This document shows, one piece after another, positions 61,909 through 64,000 of a stretch of DNA of 64,000 nt (position 1 is the stretch's first letter; each line of letters begins with the position of its first letter). The DNA is from Bacteroidota bacterium. Its GTDB lineage: Bacteria; Bacteroidota; Ignavibacteria; Ignavibacteriales; SURF-24. A program made the translations under genes and the position numbers. The stretch is from positions 62,001 through 126,000 of the forward strand of contig JAUZPB010000001.1 of the NCBI GenBank assembly GCA_030706145.1, given 5' to 3'. The notes under the pieces were generated by a model. That model was not told the DNA's origin. It ran no database searches and was given only the letters and a program-made list of their open reading frames with translations.

Positions 61909-64000
61909 TCATCAATATCATTTTAGAGCTGATATTTACATTATTGCCAGTAAGCCTATAGATATAGATTCCGCTTGGCAAGTTCCAAGCATTAAAGTTC
62001 ACTTTATAAACTCCAGAGGACAAATATTCATTAACAAGTGTACTAAGCTCTTGTCCAAGAATGTTATATACCTTTAGAGAATACTTTCCAGCGGCCGGGA
62101 GAGCAAATTCAATTGTAGTTGATGGATTAAATGGATTAGGATAATTTTGAGATAAGCTATAATTAACGATTACATTATTATCCTTTCTAACCTTAGTAGT
62201 CTCAGTATCTTTAATCATGAAAATCTTTCCATCTTTTGTACCAATGAGTATCTCTTTTGAATCCGGATTAACCATAAGGCTGCTGACGCCTTGACCACCC
62301 ATTCCCATTGAAAGTGGATTATTTCCATTCGAATCGAGCGTATAAACTCCACCAGACCATGAGCTTAAGTAAACTTTTCCATTCAGATCTACTGTAATTG
62401 AGTAAACAAATGGAAGGTTAAGCTCCTGAACTTTCTGCCAGTTAGCCCCATGATCTATACTTCTATAGAGACCATCGTTGTAAAGGCCTGCATAGATTGT
62501 ATTTCCAGAGGAGCAGAGTGACCAGACAATGTTATTACCCACATCATGCTTAAGCCATTTATTTTCTCCAGAAGGCAACTTAAAGATCCCCCCTCCAAAG
62601 CTGCCAGCAAGAATATTTCCGTTTGTTTCAGAGGTAAGTGATTGTATAGCTAAAAAGTCGCCAAGTCCATCATTTATTTGTATCCAGTTTTCTCCCTCAT
62701 CGCTTGACCTATAAACACCATAGCCCCAAGTTCCAGCGTAAAGGGAACCGTTTGCAGAGCAAAGAGCATGGACATCTTTATTTTTGAGATTTGTAAGAGT
62801 CCAGGATGATCCGCTAAATTTATATACACCCTTTTCAGTAGCAGCAAAAAGTTTTCCATTATGAAAGCAAAGAGACCAAATCCATCCTGTATTCATATCC
62901 TGGTTAATTCTTAACCAGTTAATGCCTCCATCAGTTGAAGAATAAATACTTCCACCAATAGTTCCGGTAAAGATCGCATTATCATGGTATGTCATCGAAT
63001 AAATTATCTCATTCTGTGAGAAAGTGCTTACCTGCTTCCATTGCCCATTAGTCTCACCAATATTTTCAGTATTTGAAGAAGAGATTACAAAATCAGCACT
63101 TGAAGAATTATTACTTGCAACCGGATCATTAGTAAGCGACCCGGAAAGTGAAGCGATATTGGTGACTTTTTTATCGTATGGAATATTTCCAAGGAAAAGG
63201 GAATAATTAAATTGTCCCTGTCCCGAAAGTGACCTGCATATCATCTGTCCGTTCTGAACGCCGCTAATAAAATTAACTGCAGCCAAAGGAGCCAGAACTG
63301 AACCTCGCACGTCAATACCTTGAATTGTAAGCTCATTTGCCTGATAGAAGTTATATAGAACATTTGTCAGTGCGGTACCATTAACAGTCAAGCCGCCTGT
63401 CCAGTTGACCTTTAAGCCATCAATATTGACCAGAACCACTGCAGCATTAGGTACATCAATAACGAAGTTATTTGCCTTTGAAAGATCATCTCCATTTACA
63501 TGAAATACATTAAGGAAAGGATCAGTTCCTTTTAGGTTAAGGCATCCCCACTGAAAAGTTAAATTTGCATTAGTCGTGTATGTGCTTAATGTTGCAGAAA
63601 GATTCTCCAGGTAGGTCTTAGCGCTTTGGAAATTAACGGGGCTATCGTGCTTCAAATTTCCATCTATAGAGACCTGCGTCAAAGGCAGATTAGTAGAATT
63701 TCCATAGGCTACATCGCCATTATAAACTCTTCCACTATTAAAGTTAAGATTTCTTCCGACTACAAGGACATAATCACTATTACTTCTTAGCTTATCACCA
63801 ATACTGTAGTTACCAAATGAAGCATCGTGTCCAACTGCAACTTTACCTTCAGTATCAGAAGATGGCTGAGTAGCATCCTGAATAACAAATAAATTAAAGT
63901 CCTTTGCAATTCCAAGATCAAAGGCTGTGTTATTGATCTGCTGGCAATCGACCTTAACTGAAACAGTCAGTTGTGCAGAAGCTCCATTGTCAAGATTACC
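61904..64000 (-). CDS. Large secreted protein with choice-of-anchor-A, beta-propeller and T9SS signal (5'-truncated)
   Basis: The frame is open to the window edge (base 64000), so the N-terminus lies outside; a TTG at 63682 is inside a domain and is not the start. Reading inward: the tail of a DUF11-type repeat (NLDNGASAQLTVSVKV), a choice-of-anchor-A region (FNLFVIQDATQPSSDTEGKV to ~residue 250 of the fragment), a BNR/YCF48-like beta-propeller (repeats with SSTDGGINW, RSSDEGENWIQI, RSIDHGANWQKV), and a C-terminal type IX sorting domain (NYPNPFNPSTTIEF, KVYNILGQE, LPSGIYIYRL). Predicted to be exported and attached to the cell surface. Confidence 0.9.
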   Translation of the reverse strand, partial: GNLDNGASAQLTVSVKVDCQQINNTAFDLGIAKDFNLFVIQDATQPSSDTEGKVAVGHDASFGNYSIGDKLRSNSDYVLVVGRNLNFNSGRVYNGDVAYGNSTNLPLTQVSIDGNLKHDSPVNFQSAKTYLENLSATLSTYTTNANLTFQWGCLNLKGTDPFLNVFHVNGDDLSKANNFVIDVPNAAVVLVNIDGLKVNWTGGLTVNGTALTNVLYNFYQANELTIQGIDVRGSVLAPLAAVNFISGVQNGQMICRSLSGQGQFNYSLFLGNIPYDKKVTNIASLSGSLTNDPVASNNSSSADFVISSSNTENIGETNGQWKQVSTFSQNEIIYSMTYHDNAIFTGTIGGSIYSSTDGGINWLRINQDMNTGWIWSLCFHNGKLFAATEKGVYKFSGSSWTLTNLKNKDVHALCSANGSLYAGTWGYGVYRSSDEGENWIQINDGLGDFLAIQSLTSETNGNILAGSFGGGIFKLPSGENKWLKHDVGNNIVWSLCSSGNTIYAGLYNDGLYRSIDHGANWQKVQELNLPFVYSITVDLNGKVYLSSWSGGVYTLDSNGNNPLSMGMGGQGVSSLMVNPDSKEILIGTKDGKIFMIKDTETTKVRKDNNVIVNYSLSQNYPNPFNPSTTIEFALPAAGKYSLKVYNILGQELSTLVNEYLSSGVYKVNFNAWNLPSGIYIYRLTGNNVNISSKMILMK

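Overview
The window looks like a chromosomal stretch from an AT-rich, anaerobic-leaning member of the Bacteroidota/Ignavibacteria side of the FCB group. The evidence is a type IX secretion C-terminal signal with a PNPFNPST motif (last gene, minus strand), a PorV/PorQ-like outer-membrane protein, a Bacteroidota-type AMP nucleosidase, a GT2-DUF4922 gene pair, several M16 peptidases, a TonB-dependent receptor, a corrinoid activator of the DUF4445/RACo class and frequent weak or absent Shine-Dalgarno sequences with some TTG starts. The taxonomic placement is an inference from gene content; no rRNA is present. I see no tRNA, rRNA, CRISPR array, insertion sequence or prophage.

Layout. 1-3.1 kb: pieces of a taken-apart cobalamin methionine synthase (5'-truncated DUF4445 activator, free-standing activation domain, free-standing homocysteine methyltransferase). 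3.2-9.5 kb: AMP nucleosidase, outer-membrane barrel, DUF1015, serC, a lipoprotein, an RsbRD-type sensor domain protein and an L,D-transpeptidase. 9.6-15.9 kb (minus strand): HAD phosphatase, an active/inactive M16 peptidase pair, a SEC-C (YchJ-like) protein and a TPM-domain protein. 16.1-23.2 kb (plus strand): gpmI, PorV-like protein, a lipoprotein, then an ECF sigma / anti-sigma / TonB / TPR operon. 23.4-31.9 kb (minus strand): TonB-dependent receptor, rseP, dxr, a membrane protein and a full-length M16 peptidase.

32.5-38.5 kb holds a tightly packed six-gene stressosome-type operon: RsbR, RsbS, RsbT, an RsbT-like ATPase fused to a PP2C phosphatase, an RsbT-like ATPase fused to a hybrid histidine kinase, and a receiver-PAS-kinase. 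Partner switching thus appears wired to phosphorelay output rather than to a sigma factor. A second mixed signalling operon lies at 54.1-59.9 kb (minus strand): PAS histidine kinase, NtrC-type sigma-54 activator, STAS antagonist and a pseudoreceiver-receiver-PP2C phosphatase, with no anti-sigma kinase beside it.

Between them (38.7-54 kb) are a MacA/MacB-like export pair lacking its ATPase, an Lrp regulator, an aldehyde dehydrogenase, DNA glycosylase tag, a lysophospholipase-like hydrolase, an M28 peptidase, an RlpA-like protein and the GT2-DUF4922 pair. The window closes with an apparent pseudo-hydrolase of the S9 family (two of three catalytic residues replaced) and the 3' part of a large secreted protein with a choice-of-anchor-A region, a beta-propeller and a T9SS signal.

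A recurring non-coding theme is short tandem duplication (unit 13-21 bp) at gene borders. In three cases the first unit contains the stop codon of the upstream gene.
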